Source: Isoetes taiwanensis (Eukaryota > Streptophyta > Lycopodiopsida > Isoetales > Isoetaceae). From it: 64,000 nt of DNA. The stretch is taken from NCBI GenBank assembly GCA_021234155.1, contig JAJEKV010000035.1, positions 3,984,224 to 4,048,223 of the forward strand, read 5' to 3'. Below the pieces are notes generated by a model. That model was not told the DNA's origin. It did not search any database and saw nothing but the letters and a program-made list of their open reading frames with translations. A program made the translations under genes and the position numbers. This document shows positions 11,187 to 21,885 of this stretch, in pieces; the stretch's first letter is position 1; each line of letters starts with the position of its first letter.

Positions 11187-12938
11187 GGATCATATGATGC
11201 GAAATCTTCATGCGCAGAAGTAATTGCATATAAGAAATTCGTCTGGTGTGATCCTTGCGTAAAAAAGTAAATAGAAACACAAATATTGAACTTACAACTT
11301 AGCGTAAACAAATAGTATTTTTAATAAACCAACACTTTACATACTAACACTTTACACTTTAAATAAGATATTTCTTTCTTTCCTTTTATTTGAAAGCTAT
11401 TTTTTTTTCAAGATGGATCACACCAAGCGAATAATACATATGCAAAAAAAAGGGACACACTAAATTCGCATGGTGTGATCCACTTTCTTATTTGTTGTCA
11501 AATTAAAATTAAACACAAGTACTCATTCCTATTTGTATCTAAAATGCTTTACCACTCTTAAGTACATAAGTCATTATCCCTTTTCAAAGAGCATATTCTT
11601 TTTCAAGAAGGATCACACCAAGCGAATAGTACATATGCAACAAAAATGGAACACACTAAATTCGCATCGTGTGATCCACTTTCTTATTTGTTGTCAAACT
11701 AAAATTAAACACAAGCACCCCTTCTCATTTAATGCTTTACCACCCCAAGTGCATAAAGTTATTAGTCCTTTTCAAAGAGCATATCTTTTTTTAAGAAGGA
11801 TCACATCAAGCGAATAATACAATGCAAAAAAAAAAATAGAACACAATCATTTCGCATGGTGTGATACGCTTTCTTGCTTGTTGTCAAATTAAACTTAAAC
11901 ACAAGTACCCCTTCCTATTTGCATCTAAAATACTTTACCAACTCTAGTAGTATATAAAGTTATTAGCCCTTTTCAAAAAGCAAACACTTTATCAATAAAT
12001 GAGCACGTCACATATCCACACTTAACTTCAAATAAGACACATATATATTTTTTTTATTAAAAGATAATCAAAGTAATTTTACTATAGGAAGTCATCTTTT
12101 TCCAAAAAGATCACACCAAGCGAATTTTGTATAAGCTACAAGGTTGGAATATACTAAATTCGCATGGTGTGATCCACTTTCTTGTTTGTTGTCAATAGAT
12201 AATAACACCAAGTCCCTCATCAATAGTCTCCCATTTGCATATAGAATATGTATCATTCCAAGTTATATTATGTTTTATGAACTAAACTTTTTCAAAGAGG
12301 GTCCCAAAGCAAAATACAAACACTTAATCAATAAGCCAACACTTTACCAACAACCAAAGCTTTATTAAATAAGATTTTTATGTTATTTTATCAAACCTAA
12401 CAATGTTTCCATATGTGACACTTTGTATTAACTGATCCAAAGGCTCACGAAAGCGACTTTTTGTACAATATGTCTTTGGAGCTTTTGTGTCGTGGCATTA
12501 GTAAACACCTCTAATGGAGCAAATATTTTGTAACTCATTTTTTCAACAACCCTGGATGCACGCCTTATCAAACATTTATTCATTGCAAGGACACCATTCT
12601 CATAACTTTGAGGCTTGCACAATTCGCTTAAAAGAGGTCATGGGACGACTTTCAAGCTCGGCTCCCACAACTTTACAACGTAAAACTAGATGCCCATTAC
12701 CCTGAATGTATATGTTGGAAAAGCATGTCTCTTATGTCTCTTATGTTTAACGATGCTAGTAATGCTTTTCCCTAGTCTCAAATCCCCGACATCTGATAAA
12801 TATAGTCTGAAGAAAAATATTTGATTCAGTGGGTGAATATAAATCAAGAAGAGGGAAGAAAAAAGAAGCAAGGATCACATGAGCAAAATCTCACTACACA
12901 TTTACAAAGTGCATATGCATTTTCGCATGGTGTGATCC
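11187..12938. repeat. Array of six ~67-bp stem-loop units
   Basis: Six units carry inverted arms GGATCACACCAAGCGAAT and ATTCGCATGGTGTGATCC around a ~30-bp A-rich loop. They lie at 11187-11254, 11415-11481, 11610-11677, 11798-11867, 12109-12175 and 12872-12938, and each is 67-70 bp long. Between the second, third and fourth units the ~120-130-bp spacers are also repeated (CACTTTCTTATTTGTTGTCA, TTAAACACAAG, CCCTTTTCAAAGAGCATAT), giving a tandem period of about 190 bp. No coding region underlies it. It could be a tandemly amplified foldback element, or a MITE whose terminal repeats are the arms. Confidence 0.85.
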
Positions 12939-12939
12939 A

Positions 12940-13960
12940 TGTATTATTGAGGGTGCAAATTTGCAAATATCCTCCTCTTCAAATCCCTTCCCCCCCTCCC
13001 CTCCCCCTTTTTTTTTTTGCAATATACTATCCATAGCATTTATTTTGAACCCTATAGTTCTACCTATTCATTGCGTATGAATGTCGCTCCGGCGATGTAA
13101 CTCCATAGTCACCCTTCGTTAAGGATAGCATTCTCACCCACAAGCCTATGGATAGATATCCTTCCACCGTCATGCCTTTATTGTTTTGTAAGTGATGAAC
13201 TGCAGAAGCAATGTAGGAGTACTAGGAGCAATGATGGATGCAATTAGAGATACAGATCAGTCGTTGAATTGTAAGAATGAATGGCAGGGAGCAATACGAT
13301 GAATGGGAAGAGCTGAAAAGTAGGAAAACTTCAGAATGAAAATTTGGGTAGTAAAAACATGGCATGTAACGTACGTTTGCTTGTCCGCACATCGCCTCGC
13401 CGTTGTCGCTTAACTCTATGCTCGCCCCTCATCGATGCTATAACATACTCACCCATGAACCTTTGGAGACATAACCTCCTACTTCTTGACCTTGGCAAAA
13501 ACACAGACACTATTGGAGACTTAGATTCCAAATGAAGAGTGAAGGCGGAGAGGATGCATGTAGCGGCGCTAATGTGAACAATGGAAATCTTGGCGCCAAA
13601 ATTTGATAAGATGGTTGGCGCATGTGGGCATGTGCACAGTAGGCGGAAAAAGTAGCCCTTATTTTGGTCCGCGATACGATTTTCGAAAAATGCGGGCCAT
13701 TAATGTGGTTGCAATGAATGCACAAACATGTCCTATGAAATTTCGCCATGTGGATGCCAAGTAAGCCTGCTCCTCTTTCTACTTGCCAACTAATACTGAG
13801 TTTGGAAAAAAATGCGCAAACATCATTGATCGCGAGAAACATGACGTGGAATTCTGGCATCCAAGTTATGGGCCATTTTGAGACCCCAACTCTAATGAGA
13901 CCTAGTAGCCATTACTTAGTGATGCTCCTAGTTTAGACCCTTTAGTTCCTGTTATCATGC
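12940..13960. other. Intergenic, no gene recognised
   Basis: A C/T-rich run ending in T12 lies at 12,985-13,018. Short open frames around 13.33-13.86 kb have no recognisable domains. Confidence 0.4.
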
Positions 13961-13964
13961 GGCC

Positions 13965-14540
13965 TGTGCATAGGAACCCACCGGGCCACGGGGGCTATGA
14001 TATGACTCAGCACCAGATAACGGGGCTAGAGGTGAAGCGGCGGGAGGGTCCCTGTTAGCGCGGCTACTGGGGACCCCATAGCGTGCTAGGCCTATAGCCA
14101 GTCACTTCGAGTGGGCCGGGTATGGGTCCGACACCTCCTGGGGCAATGGTGCCGCCCTGCCTCTCAAGAGCTACAGATGACGGCCTGGATCTTGTTTTGG
14201 GGGGTTAAGTCGGATAAGGATCGTGTGTCGCCACGATTTCTAGCTGCCCGTGGAACCTCTCCCCAGGAAGGGGAGATGGAACCCTTCATGCCTCGTCGGA
14301 CCAGGGAAATGCAACCCGGAGCAGTCTCAATGGGTGATATCATGAGATTGCGTATCCGAAAGGCTAGAGTCGCACCAGAGCCCCATCTAGCCCATCTGCA
14401 AAGTATGCACAGAAGGGGCGGATGGAGTGGTCAACACTAGCCATTGTCTATAGCCAGCTCCGCCATTATTATGCTTCGGTCTGCGCTATCTTATGACCTA
14501 GCCATCAGTCTACCTCCCCATGAGTTCAAGCCTTGGGTAG
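13965..14540. other. GC-rich block resembling organellar (mitochondrial) DNA
   Basis: This ~570-bp block is much richer in G+C than its surroundings. In style (CGGGCCACGGGGGCTATG, TCGAGTGGGCCGGGTATGGG) it resembles plant mitochondrial intron or intergenic DNA. The 109-codon open frame at 14,111-14,440 has no recognisable domain. Transfer to the nucleus (a NUMT) is the best guess. It rests on composition and general resemblance only. Confidence 0.4.
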
Positions 14541-14559
14541 GAGCTCTCATGTTTTAAGG

Positions 14560-15500
14560 CTTAGATATGTTTCTCATTTTTTAAAGCATTTTCATAGACT
14601 TAACCTATTGATCTATTTCTGATGAATTTATGGAAGCACAACGAACTTAGAAATGTTTGGTTATTTCATTTGCTCCTCAATTCTAAGTGGCCCAGGAATA
14701 ATTACCCAGGTTGGGCCATGATTATTTGGCTATATGAAAAACAATGCCGACCCCATCCTTTCATGTTGTTGGCACACAGAGAAGGTCAAGTAAAGAGACT
14801 TTCCCATTACGTAGAAGTTGGTTGTGCAGTTTTGTCAGAAGGAATGCAGGGAAAAAGTGTCAGAATGCAAGTAAATTGTCACTGATGCAGGTCGTGGTTC
14901 CTTACTTCCAATTTTCAAGTGCATTAAATTTGTATACTATATGAATTTGGTTTCTAGCAGAGATGAAATATTGACGATTATAGATGTGGTTGAAGTTGAG
15001 CCAGGTAATTTCCAACCAGATGCTTGGGTGTAGAAGGTTAACAACATTAGTTTATGCCATTAAAGAGGTTGCATAAATAACAGACAAATTGTTGTCTCTG
15101 TTCAGAATGCCTTTTCAAAATTTATACATGCAGGGCTCAAACAAAATCATGGCAGCTATGGAATTAGGAGATAGAGAGATTGTTGGACAGGTGAGTCTTT
15201 GCCCCTGCCGCTCTGTTTTGAGATGTCTGGAACGAATGCATGTACAGTAGTAAGTTCAGTCCATTTATTTTCTGCCTGGCTTTGGTCTTTGGTCTTTGTT
15301 GCATCTCTTTGCAGGATTTAGTAAGTTTAGTAGATTCCATTTATCTCCTACTTAGCTTTCCTCTCTGTCACACTTCTTTACAGGTCTTGCTCTCACTTTT
15401 GGATCGCCATCAAACTTGCAGGCGAATTCTTGAGATGTCAAAGTACAGTGATAGATCTTGCATGCTCTTTTATTTTTTGTTGATTCATTATGGTTTATGA
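14560..15500 (+). other. Exon-like short segments of unknown origin
   Basis: Several pieces look spliced. DEILTIIDVVEVEP ends at a CCAG|GTAATT donor near 15,004. AAMELGDREIVGQ lies between ATGCAG and CAG|GTGAGT (15,134-15,191). VLLSLLDRHQTCRRILEMSK follows TTTACAG near 15,384. The phases do not all join, and no family is recognised. They may be a decayed host gene 5' of, or partly overrun by, the Copia element. Confidence 0.25.
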
Positions 15501-15529
15501 TCTGCATCTTCCAGAAGGGGGAAATGTCA

Positions 15530-18071
15530 TGAAGCATATCTGCACCATGAAGGAGATGATGATGATTTATGTGCTACTGGATCTAATATCACAGAAGATG
15601 AAAAAGTCTGCATTTTATTGATTAATCTTCCAAAGTTGTTTGAAGGTCTAATTATCAATCTTGAAGGGCGTCTTGCAGATCATATCTTTGAATTTGCCAT
15701 GGAGCGGGTCAAGAATGAAGCCTTATGCCAAGACCAGGGAACTGATTCAAAGTCTTCTGATGCTTTAATGCTTGCTAATTTCAGGGCCATATCCAAGAAA
15801 GATCCAATCAAGAAAGATTCCACAAATGAAGGCAAGTCTGTTCGGAATAAGATCACTTGTTATAGATGTCAGAAGAATGGGCATCTTGCCAAGGATTGTC
15901 GTGCACCTGCACCCATATCCAAAGGGGAGGCAGCATCACCTGCAATTGAGGAAGTAAGTCCAATAATTGAAGAAGAGCAAGGTGACATTCATGATTATCT
16001 TTTTCCTGTTATTGAAGACTCTGATGTAAAGCATATTGATCATTTCTGGTATATTGACTCTGGAGCAACATCTCATATGACGCGTCATCAGGAGTCGTTT
16101 ATCTCATATCAAAAACTGCAATCTAAAAGAGTGCTTCGGATGGGAGATAATCATCATCAGGTCGCAGTTGGTATTGGAAATATGGTCATTCATTTTCAAC
16201 ATAGAGTTAAAAAGATCATTAGGGGAGTGCTTCATGTTCCTGGGTTGCATGAAAACTTGGTGTCTGTAAGTAAAATTACAGATGTTGGTCTTCAAGTTGT
16301 CTTTCTTCATAATTCTTGCCATGTGTTAAATGCTAATAAGAAAATCTTGCTTGTTGGGAAAAGAACAGGAAATATGTACTGGCTACAAAATCAAAGTCCT
16401 ATTCTTGAATCTGTCAGTCTTGCCATTACCAAACCTGATAAGCGAAGTCTATGGCAATATCATCTTGGGCACATTGGTACAACACGTGTACATATCCTCA
16501 TTCACCAAGGTCGACTGAAATCTCCACTGTTCTCTGGTTCCTGTAATGTATGCCTTCAAAGCAAGATCACTCGAAGTTCTTTTCCAAGATCTGATTCCCA
16601 TGCTGGTAGAAAATTGCAACTCTTGCACATAGATCTTGTTGGCCCCATCAAACCCAAGACTTTTAATGGAGCTCAGTATATACTAACGATTCTAGATAAT
16701 TTCAGCAGGTTCTCTTCTCAAATCCAAAGGTGAGACTTGCAGTACACTAATCAGTCTTTGGAGATGGAGAGGCAATCTAGTCACAAAATTGCAATCATTA
16801 GAAGTGATAGTGGAGGAGAATTTTGCTAAAATGCTTTCAAAGATTTCTGTTCATCAAATGGGAGTCAACATCAATTGTCTGCTCTCCAGACTCCAGAGCA
16901 GAATGGCAGAGCAGAGAGGACCAATAGAACTCTTATTGAGACAGCCAAAACTCTGTTATTGGCTATGAAGGTTCCATCACATTTTTTGGGAGAAGCAATG
17001 AATATTGCGGCGTATCTGATCAATAGATCTCCACGTAAGGCAATTAAGAATCAAGTACCAGAAGAGGTTTGGTCTAGATCCAATGTCTCGTACAAACACT
17101 TCAAAGTGGGTGGGATGTTTTTTGGCGCAGCTAGGGCGGCGAACGAGGGAAGGACCGCCTCCTTCTTTCTCATCCAGCACTGTCGCTTCTATCTTGGTGC
17201 ATGCAAATCTTAGGTCAGTGCTAGCATGGTAGAATGATTCGCTTCAAAAATTTTCTGGAAAAAAAGATCTGTACAGGTTGCATATTCTTTTCCTTTTTGG
17301 CGGCGACAATCTGCTTCTTTGTCTTTGCAACATGTAACCACAAACGTGGTTCTTTTCTTTGTTGCTTTACATTATGTCCATCTCCTTGCTTGAAGATGTT
17401 CGTGCCGAAAAGGTTTGCCCGAATGGGATAGTGGCCTTTAAGGCGAAGAGAAGAAGAGTTTTTCAGCAAGATTTAGGTTATGGAGAGGAGATATTATGTA
17501 GTTTCTGCCGTGAAAACCATTTGGTCCGAATGGAATTTCTTGGAATGAATTTTATTTTGCCATTACCTCTTTACTCTTTCTTACTAGCAGAAAGATCCAG
17601 CCTTTGCAATCAATGATTAGAAAGATTATGTTTGGTCCGAAAAACTATGCAGATGATTCCAGAATTACTGATATGGAAGAGGTAATGAGAAAAGGATATG
17701 TGAAAAGGATATGTGGCAGCAGCTAATAAAGTGTACATGCTTAAACATTGAAGCTTGAGCATAGAAGCACGAGTTGGTCTTCTCAAGCATTGTTATGCTT
17801 GATCCATTTGGATTTCATCTGCACAAATACTGCTATATTTGAGCAAGTGCTTCATCAGGTACTGATATGCCTGATTTGAGCATTCAATCCAGTACTATTA
17901 TAGCATAACAGGTATCACATGATTAGGGATTTGGTGGAGAGCAGACTTATAAAATTACACTATTGGCCAACAGATGATATGATTGCAGATATGTTAACCA
18001 AGGCTCTGCCACAGCTGAAGCTCTCAAAATTTCTGAAGGCTCTCAGCTTTGACAAAAGTCCAATTATCTAA
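15530..18071 (+). pseudogene. Ty1/Copia retrotransposon, internal region gutted
   Basis: In order the region shows the end of gag, then a zinc knuckle (CYRCQKNGHLAKDC, near 15,858), the aspartic protease site (DSGATSHM, near 16,056) and the integrase HHCC region (HLGHIG...CNVCLQSK). The integrase core acidic residues follow in DLVGPIKPK, then SDSGGEF and QNGRAERTNRT (16,640-16,930). The first frame runs to 16,733 and is then broken by stops. After about 17,110 the sequence diverges and the reverse transcriptase is missing. It is replaced by ~800 bp of unrelated or decayed DNA. The RNase H tail returns at 17,906 (MIRDLVESRLIKLHYWPTDD, then DMLTKALPQLK) and ends at TAA 18,069-18,071. PR and INT before RT is the Copia order. 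It cannot move on its own. Confidence 0.92.
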
Positions 18072-18400
18072 TCTATTATAGTTAGTAGTGGCTATTTATG
18101 ACTGTAACAGTCATAATTTTTCTGTTGTAAAAAAGAGACTATAAAATAGCAAGTCTCGCATGCAAAAAGCACTCAGCCATCTTGAGCTTTCTATACTTCA
18201 GTTTGTAACCAAAGATCTTTCTTGTGGTCTATTGCATGTTTCAATATTTTCTATTCTCTTAAAAATTACTGCCAGTGATGGTTTGTGAGCAATTGCCACA
18301 ATGCCATAAGGTTTGCTAGTTCATGAAACCGTATGTTTATATTATAACATAAGGTTTGAATGGTTAATGGGGTGTATTGTAGAAAAATGTGTACATAAAT
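18072..18400 (+). promoter_or_regulatory. Likely Copia 3' LTR remnant
   Basis: TGTAACAGTC begins at 18,103, about 30 bp after the pol stop. It is followed by ACTATAAAATAGC, a TATA-box-like motif near 18,139. This is what the U3/R part of a Copia LTR would look like. No 5' LTR copy was found for comparison, so the ends are uncertain. Confidence 0.45.
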
Positions 18401-18719
18401 GGGGCCTAAAAGAATCTTTGCGATTTCTGCTCTTGTTCATTGGGTTAGATTCAGTAGTTAGGTTAGATTTAGTAGGTTACGTTTCGCGGGAGATTGTGGA
18501 GTTTCGCGGATGTGGGCAAGCAGGTCGGGTGCATGGTCTGATGCAGGCGCTATGTTTGGAAGGTGCCTCTTTCTGTTCCTGGCAAGCTGGAAGTGGATAA
18601 GATGGGGAATCCGGCCCTCTTACAGTCTATAAATCGTGACCTTGGAGCCGGCTTGCGTACCTAACCAGGTGAGCTTCAGATTCCCTTCTGTTTTTTGCTC
18701 TTCTGTTTGTTTTGTTTCC

Positions 18720-19966
18720 ATGAGGAGGGATGCTAGAAGAGCAGGGCGGGCAGGCAGGAATGGGCAGCCAGAGTCTTCTTCTGGGAGGTCTGGTGTGGAG
18801 GCATGCAGAAATGGTCTTGAGGATGAAGGCATAGGCCTCATAGACGTCAGTGTTACACTGGGTGTGGCAGGCATGGATGCACCCCCAGAGTTCGATGACA
18901 TGCTCGTTAATTTCTGTCAGGAGGACTGTGTCTCAGGTGCTGTTGCAGCGGAGAGGGGGAGTGACTTAGATCACCTGCATTACCAGTGTGTCTTTAGGCT
19001 TGCTCTGAAGTCCCCTAGAGTAGTGAATTTGGCCATGAAGCGGAGGTTTGGGTGGGGAGGTAAGAAGCCTGTGGGGGTTGTTCTTGTTTGTAAGGCATTA
19101 AAGAATACGAAGCTCCATTGTTTTGAGGGGCTAATAGGGTATTGCATGAAGGATATGTGGAAGCCCCACTTCAAGCTGCACACAAAGAATGTTTCTGAGC
19201 GCCAATTGGAGATGGACAAGGACCTGTACTTGCTCTATGGTGCAGGGGACATCAAGCATGTCGTAGTTTTGGATGACAGGAACCTCTTGGGAAGAGCCCT
19301 TCATTTTGTAAACTATGATGGTGGAAGGCAGCTGAGTTCTAGCCTTGTATACACAATCACTAGGATGCTTAGAACCGGTAAATTTGTGTTGTCTACTAGC
19401 TGGATCCTTCCTTCTAACACTGCTTTTATATCTGAGCATAGAGTCAAGTCCGCGTGGCACCTGACACTAAACCCCAGAGTGGCTTTGCCAAGTGATGTTA
19501 GGTGTGTGTTGTATGGCATCCCGGCTGGGATGGAACCCATTCAGCGGATTGGGAAGGCTAGAAAACGCAAGGGGGGTTCACAGTTTTGGGCATATAACCC
19601 ATCTGCATGCACGGGAAGGGTTTTTTGGACCCATTTTCGTACATATACGGTCGGCAGGGGGTCCTTTTTCTGGTTTGCACTATCCTAGGTAATTTTTATT
19701 CGAAAGGGGTCAAAATTTGCTTTTAAAGATCCGTGTACAGGGGGGTTTTTTGCCACCCCATGCACGCAGATGGCATATCCCCCTTATACATGAGTGAATC
19801 CCCCTTGAGAAAACGATACTGGGATGAGGCTGCCACGCCTGGAGACATGGATGAGAACTTTGTGGAAGGGGATGATGATGAATTCAGGCCTGAGGCTGTC
19901 GTGGACATGCCTGGGACTGATTTCATACCTCTTGACACCACGGATTACACAATGGCAATTGGGTGA
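18720..19966 (+). pseudogene. Replitron A transposase (HUH Y1 endonuclease), interrupted by MITE
   Basis: The start at ATG 18,720 is chosen because the homologue in Replitron B also begins MRR. Motif I is DVSVTLG (about residue 42). The metal-binding HUH motif is DHLHYQ (H85, H87). The nicking tyrosine and lysine are in GYCMKD (Y141, K144). This Rep-type domain is followed by a conserved C-terminal region, YGAGDIKH to LVYTITRMLRTGKF, then LTLNPR. A basic stretch at the N terminus may serve nuclear import. Such enzymes cut and join one DNA strand through the tyrosine. A 240-bp MITE sits at 19,568-19,807. Joining 19,567 to 19,816 gives 999 nt, exactly 333 codons, with one frame through to the TGA at 19,964-19,966 and a tail (KRYWDE) matching PRYFDE of copy B. 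The enzyme was therefore intact before the insertion. As it stands the frame stops at 19,688. Confidence 0.9.
19568..19807. mobile_element. hAT-like MITE (240 bp) inside Replitron A transposase
   Basis: The terminal inverted repeats are CAAGGGGGGTTCAC on the left and GTGAATCCCCCTTG on the right. Imperfect inverted homology continues inwards for about 60 bp (CCATCTGCATGCACGGG against CCCCATGCACGCAGATGG). A perfect 8-bp target duplication, AGAAAACG, flanks it at 19,560-19,567 and 19,808-19,815. An 8-bp duplication and CA(A)GGG ends are typical of hAT elements. Removal with one duplication copy restores the host frame. Confidence 0.93.
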
Positions 19967-20053
19967 CTTGTGCTTGCAGGGGGCTGCCTGCAGGTTTTGT
20001 ACATATGTTTGTCTTTCTTTTGATCTTGCATCTTTGTTTGCAGTTATTTCTTT

Positions 20054-20575
20054 ATGCCTGGACTAGAGATGGAACGTGGTGATGGGAGTGTAGGGATGGA
20101 GAGGGCTGCTGCGACCAGCAGCCCTGTTGGAGTTGTCGGGATGAGGTCAACTGATGGCGTGATTAACATTGACAGTGATGAAGAGGCCCCATCTTCCCCT
20201 CCTCACAGGCCTGCTGCTCCCGGGCCAAGTATCCATGATGTAATTCATAATGTTGTGCCCTCTCCTGTTGCCTTCTTTCCGAACAGGGAGCGTGTGCAGG
20301 TTGCTCTGGAAGTTGTCTCAAGCATTGTTAACATTAATACTCTTGCCGAGTCTGTGGCAGCCTCCGTCAGATTGTTTAGGATGCAGCTTGGCCGCCTCTT
20401 TGCAGCATTGGAAGAGGCCGTTTCCCACATGGAGTGGGAAGAGGTGGAGGTCAGTACAGATGAGCGCCAGCATATGCGGGCGCATATGAATCTGGCACGG
20501 GCTCTTCTTCTCAGGGAATTGCGGCGAATTGATGCTTTGGCCAGGCGTCACAATGTTGTTATGAACAACAACTAG
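20054..20575 (+). CDS. Replitron A second gene, unknown function
   Basis: The open frame is 173 codons, with a possible later start at 20,069. It begins 88 bp after the transposase stop, and TTTGTTTGCAG just upstream (ends 20,041) could be a splice acceptor. No known domain is recognised. Visible parts are a Ser/Pro-rich N-terminal third with VINIDSDEE (hydrophobic patch then acidic run, like a SUMO-interaction motif), a helical middle (NINTLAESVAASVRLFRMQL) and a basic, probably helical C-terminus (DERQHMRAHMNLARALL, then RRIDALARRHN). Replitron B has a homologous gene in the same place with IIIVPES, DQRRQLRAQINRLTAL and FDRQNN. Conservation of position and C-terminal motif between two diverged elements argues that it is a true accessory gene. 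It may assist the transposase or bind DNA or host SUMO machinery, but this is inference. Confidence 0.75.
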   Translation: MPGLEMERGDGSVGMERAAATSSPVGVVGMRSTDGVINIDSDEEAPSSPPHRPAAPGPSIHDVIHNVVPSPVAFFPNRERVQVALEVVSSIVNINTLAESVAASVRLFRMQLGRLFAALEEAVSHMEWEEVEVSTDERQHMRAHMNLARALLLRELRRIDALARRHNVVMNNN

Positions 20576-20845
20576 ACATTGGTATGCTTGTATGATTCTC
20601 TGATTTGCTTTCTTCTTGTGTCTTTTTTGTGTGATATGTACTATGCATCAGAAAAGGAACTAAAAAATGGAAAATGGATGTGGAAATGGACTGCAGATCA
20701 GCAAAAAGAGGTTGTCTTTCATTAGAAAAACCAGATTTCTGTGTTTGCGTGGCTTGATGTGATTGAATGTGGAAAAAGGAAATGAAAAAATGAAAAAATA
20801 AAGGGAAAAGCATGGTGTGATTGCATGTGCATGGGAATAGCCCCT

Positions 20846-20906
20846 GCCCTTTAAGGGCGGGCAGATTGCTTGGGCCTGCGCATTGCGCAGGGGGTTAGAA
20901 TCCCCC
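20846..20906 (+). promoter_or_regulatory. Three hairpins downstream of Replitron A genes
   Basis: In order: GCCCTTTAAGGGC (20,846-20,858, perfect palindrome), CCTGCGCATTGCGCAGG (20,875-20,891) and GGGGGTTAGAATCCCCC (20,890-20,906), within 61 bp. HUH transposons commonly use hairpins at their ends as recognition or termination signals. Such a role here is inferred from position only. Confidence 0.5.
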
Positions 20907-21405
20907 AATCTCTTTCCTCATTCCAGTTGTATTTGCAGCAGGGCAGGGACTTATGTTGGTGCAGCCTTGTTTGGTCGTTGCAGACGCCTGCCTCAACTTT
21001 GTGGTGGCAGGCACAGGAAGCTTTTCTTAGACTCCATTCTATTTTCAGTCCCATTGCTATTTTAGGCTCTCTTCTAATCTGGGGTCAATGCAACATTATT
21101 TCCTTCTGCAATGGTTGTCAAGGGGCCTAAAGAATAGGGCCAACTAAGCGTTTGACCCCATCTCCCAATGACGTGTACGGCTGCAATGCTCCTAGAGGGA
21201 ATATCCGAGGGAATATTCTTGCATCATGCGGCTGCCAGTGCACTAGAGAAACCATCAGCTATAAAAGCTTAGGTAGCTATATAAATATGCCTAAAAATGA
21301 TGGTGGTCTTCAAATGTCAATATCCTCCTGTTTACATGAATTAATATGCCAGACCTTGCAAACCGGGTCGGTTCTACGTCAGTTCTACAGTAGACTGACT
21401 GTAAA

Positions 21406-21560
21406 AGTGCCAATTGGGCACATAAATAAGGAGGAATTTAGATGAAAGTGCCAATTGGGCACATAAAGAAGAATTGCGGAGGAATTTAGGGGCATGGGAA
21501 GTGTTGGAGTTGGGCATATCAATAAGGATTGGAGAGGAATTTAGAGGCATGGGAGTCTCG
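21406..21560 (+). repeat. Three short tandem copies with GTGCCAATTGGGCAC
   Basis: Copies beginning near 21,406, 21,446 and 21,500 share GTGCCAATTGGGCACATAAA (GTTGGGCATATCAA in the third) followed by GGAGGAATTTAG. The core is itself a near-palindrome. It lies between Replitron A and the Harbinger element. Confidence 0.6.
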
Positions 21561-21885
21561 GGTTTTGGAGCAGAGGAATTGTTATGAGACTCTAAAACTG
21601 TGAGTATCAATTTTTGATGCAATTCTTATGGGTTGTTCACATGACGGGCCTGTTTATAAGCCCGGACCCAGTGCTGAATCAGCACTGGAATTTGCCCTCA
21701 GCACGGAGTCAGCATCACAAGATGCTCTTTGCGCGGGCTGATGCCCCAAAATCCGTCGAGCTGATACCCCGCTGAGTCCGCCGCTTACTCAGCCATGAAT
21801 CATTCACATGCCCAAACAAAAGAGGATGGGATATCCTCACCAACGACACAATTCCGGAAGCTCTACCATGGAGATCTCTTGAGGT

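Larger units (their letters stand above)
18401..21135 (+). mobile_element. Replitron A (HUH-endonuclease transposon)
   Basis: The proposed extent is set by a short direct repeat: GGGGCCTAAAAGAAT at 18,401-18,415 and GGGGCCTAAAGAAT at 21,122-21,135. Between the repeats are the Rep-type transposase, a second gene about 90 bp further on, and three short hairpins at 20,846-20,906. Replitrons are described as eukaryotic copy-and-paste elements with a single-tyrosine HUH transposase and short direct repeats at or near their ends. The presence of the element is well supported by its protein. The exact borders are inferred. Confidence 0.6.

Noticed and set aside
11187-12938. CRISPR-like array
   Set aside because: The genome is eukaryotic, the repeats are 67-bp inverted pairs with repeated spacers, and no cas genes are present.
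14111-14440. A 109-codon protein gene
   Set aside because: It lies in the GC-rich organellar-like block and has no recognisable domain; GC-rich DNA favours chance open frames.
17234-17616. Genes in the gap of the Copia element
   Set aside because: The frames are short, hydrophobic and overlapping, without start context. They look like decayed DNA between integrase and RNase H.
19568-19807. An intron in the Replitron A transposase
   Set aside because: The segment has inverted terminal repeats and an 8-bp target duplication, and lacks sensible GT..AG borders, so it is a MITE.
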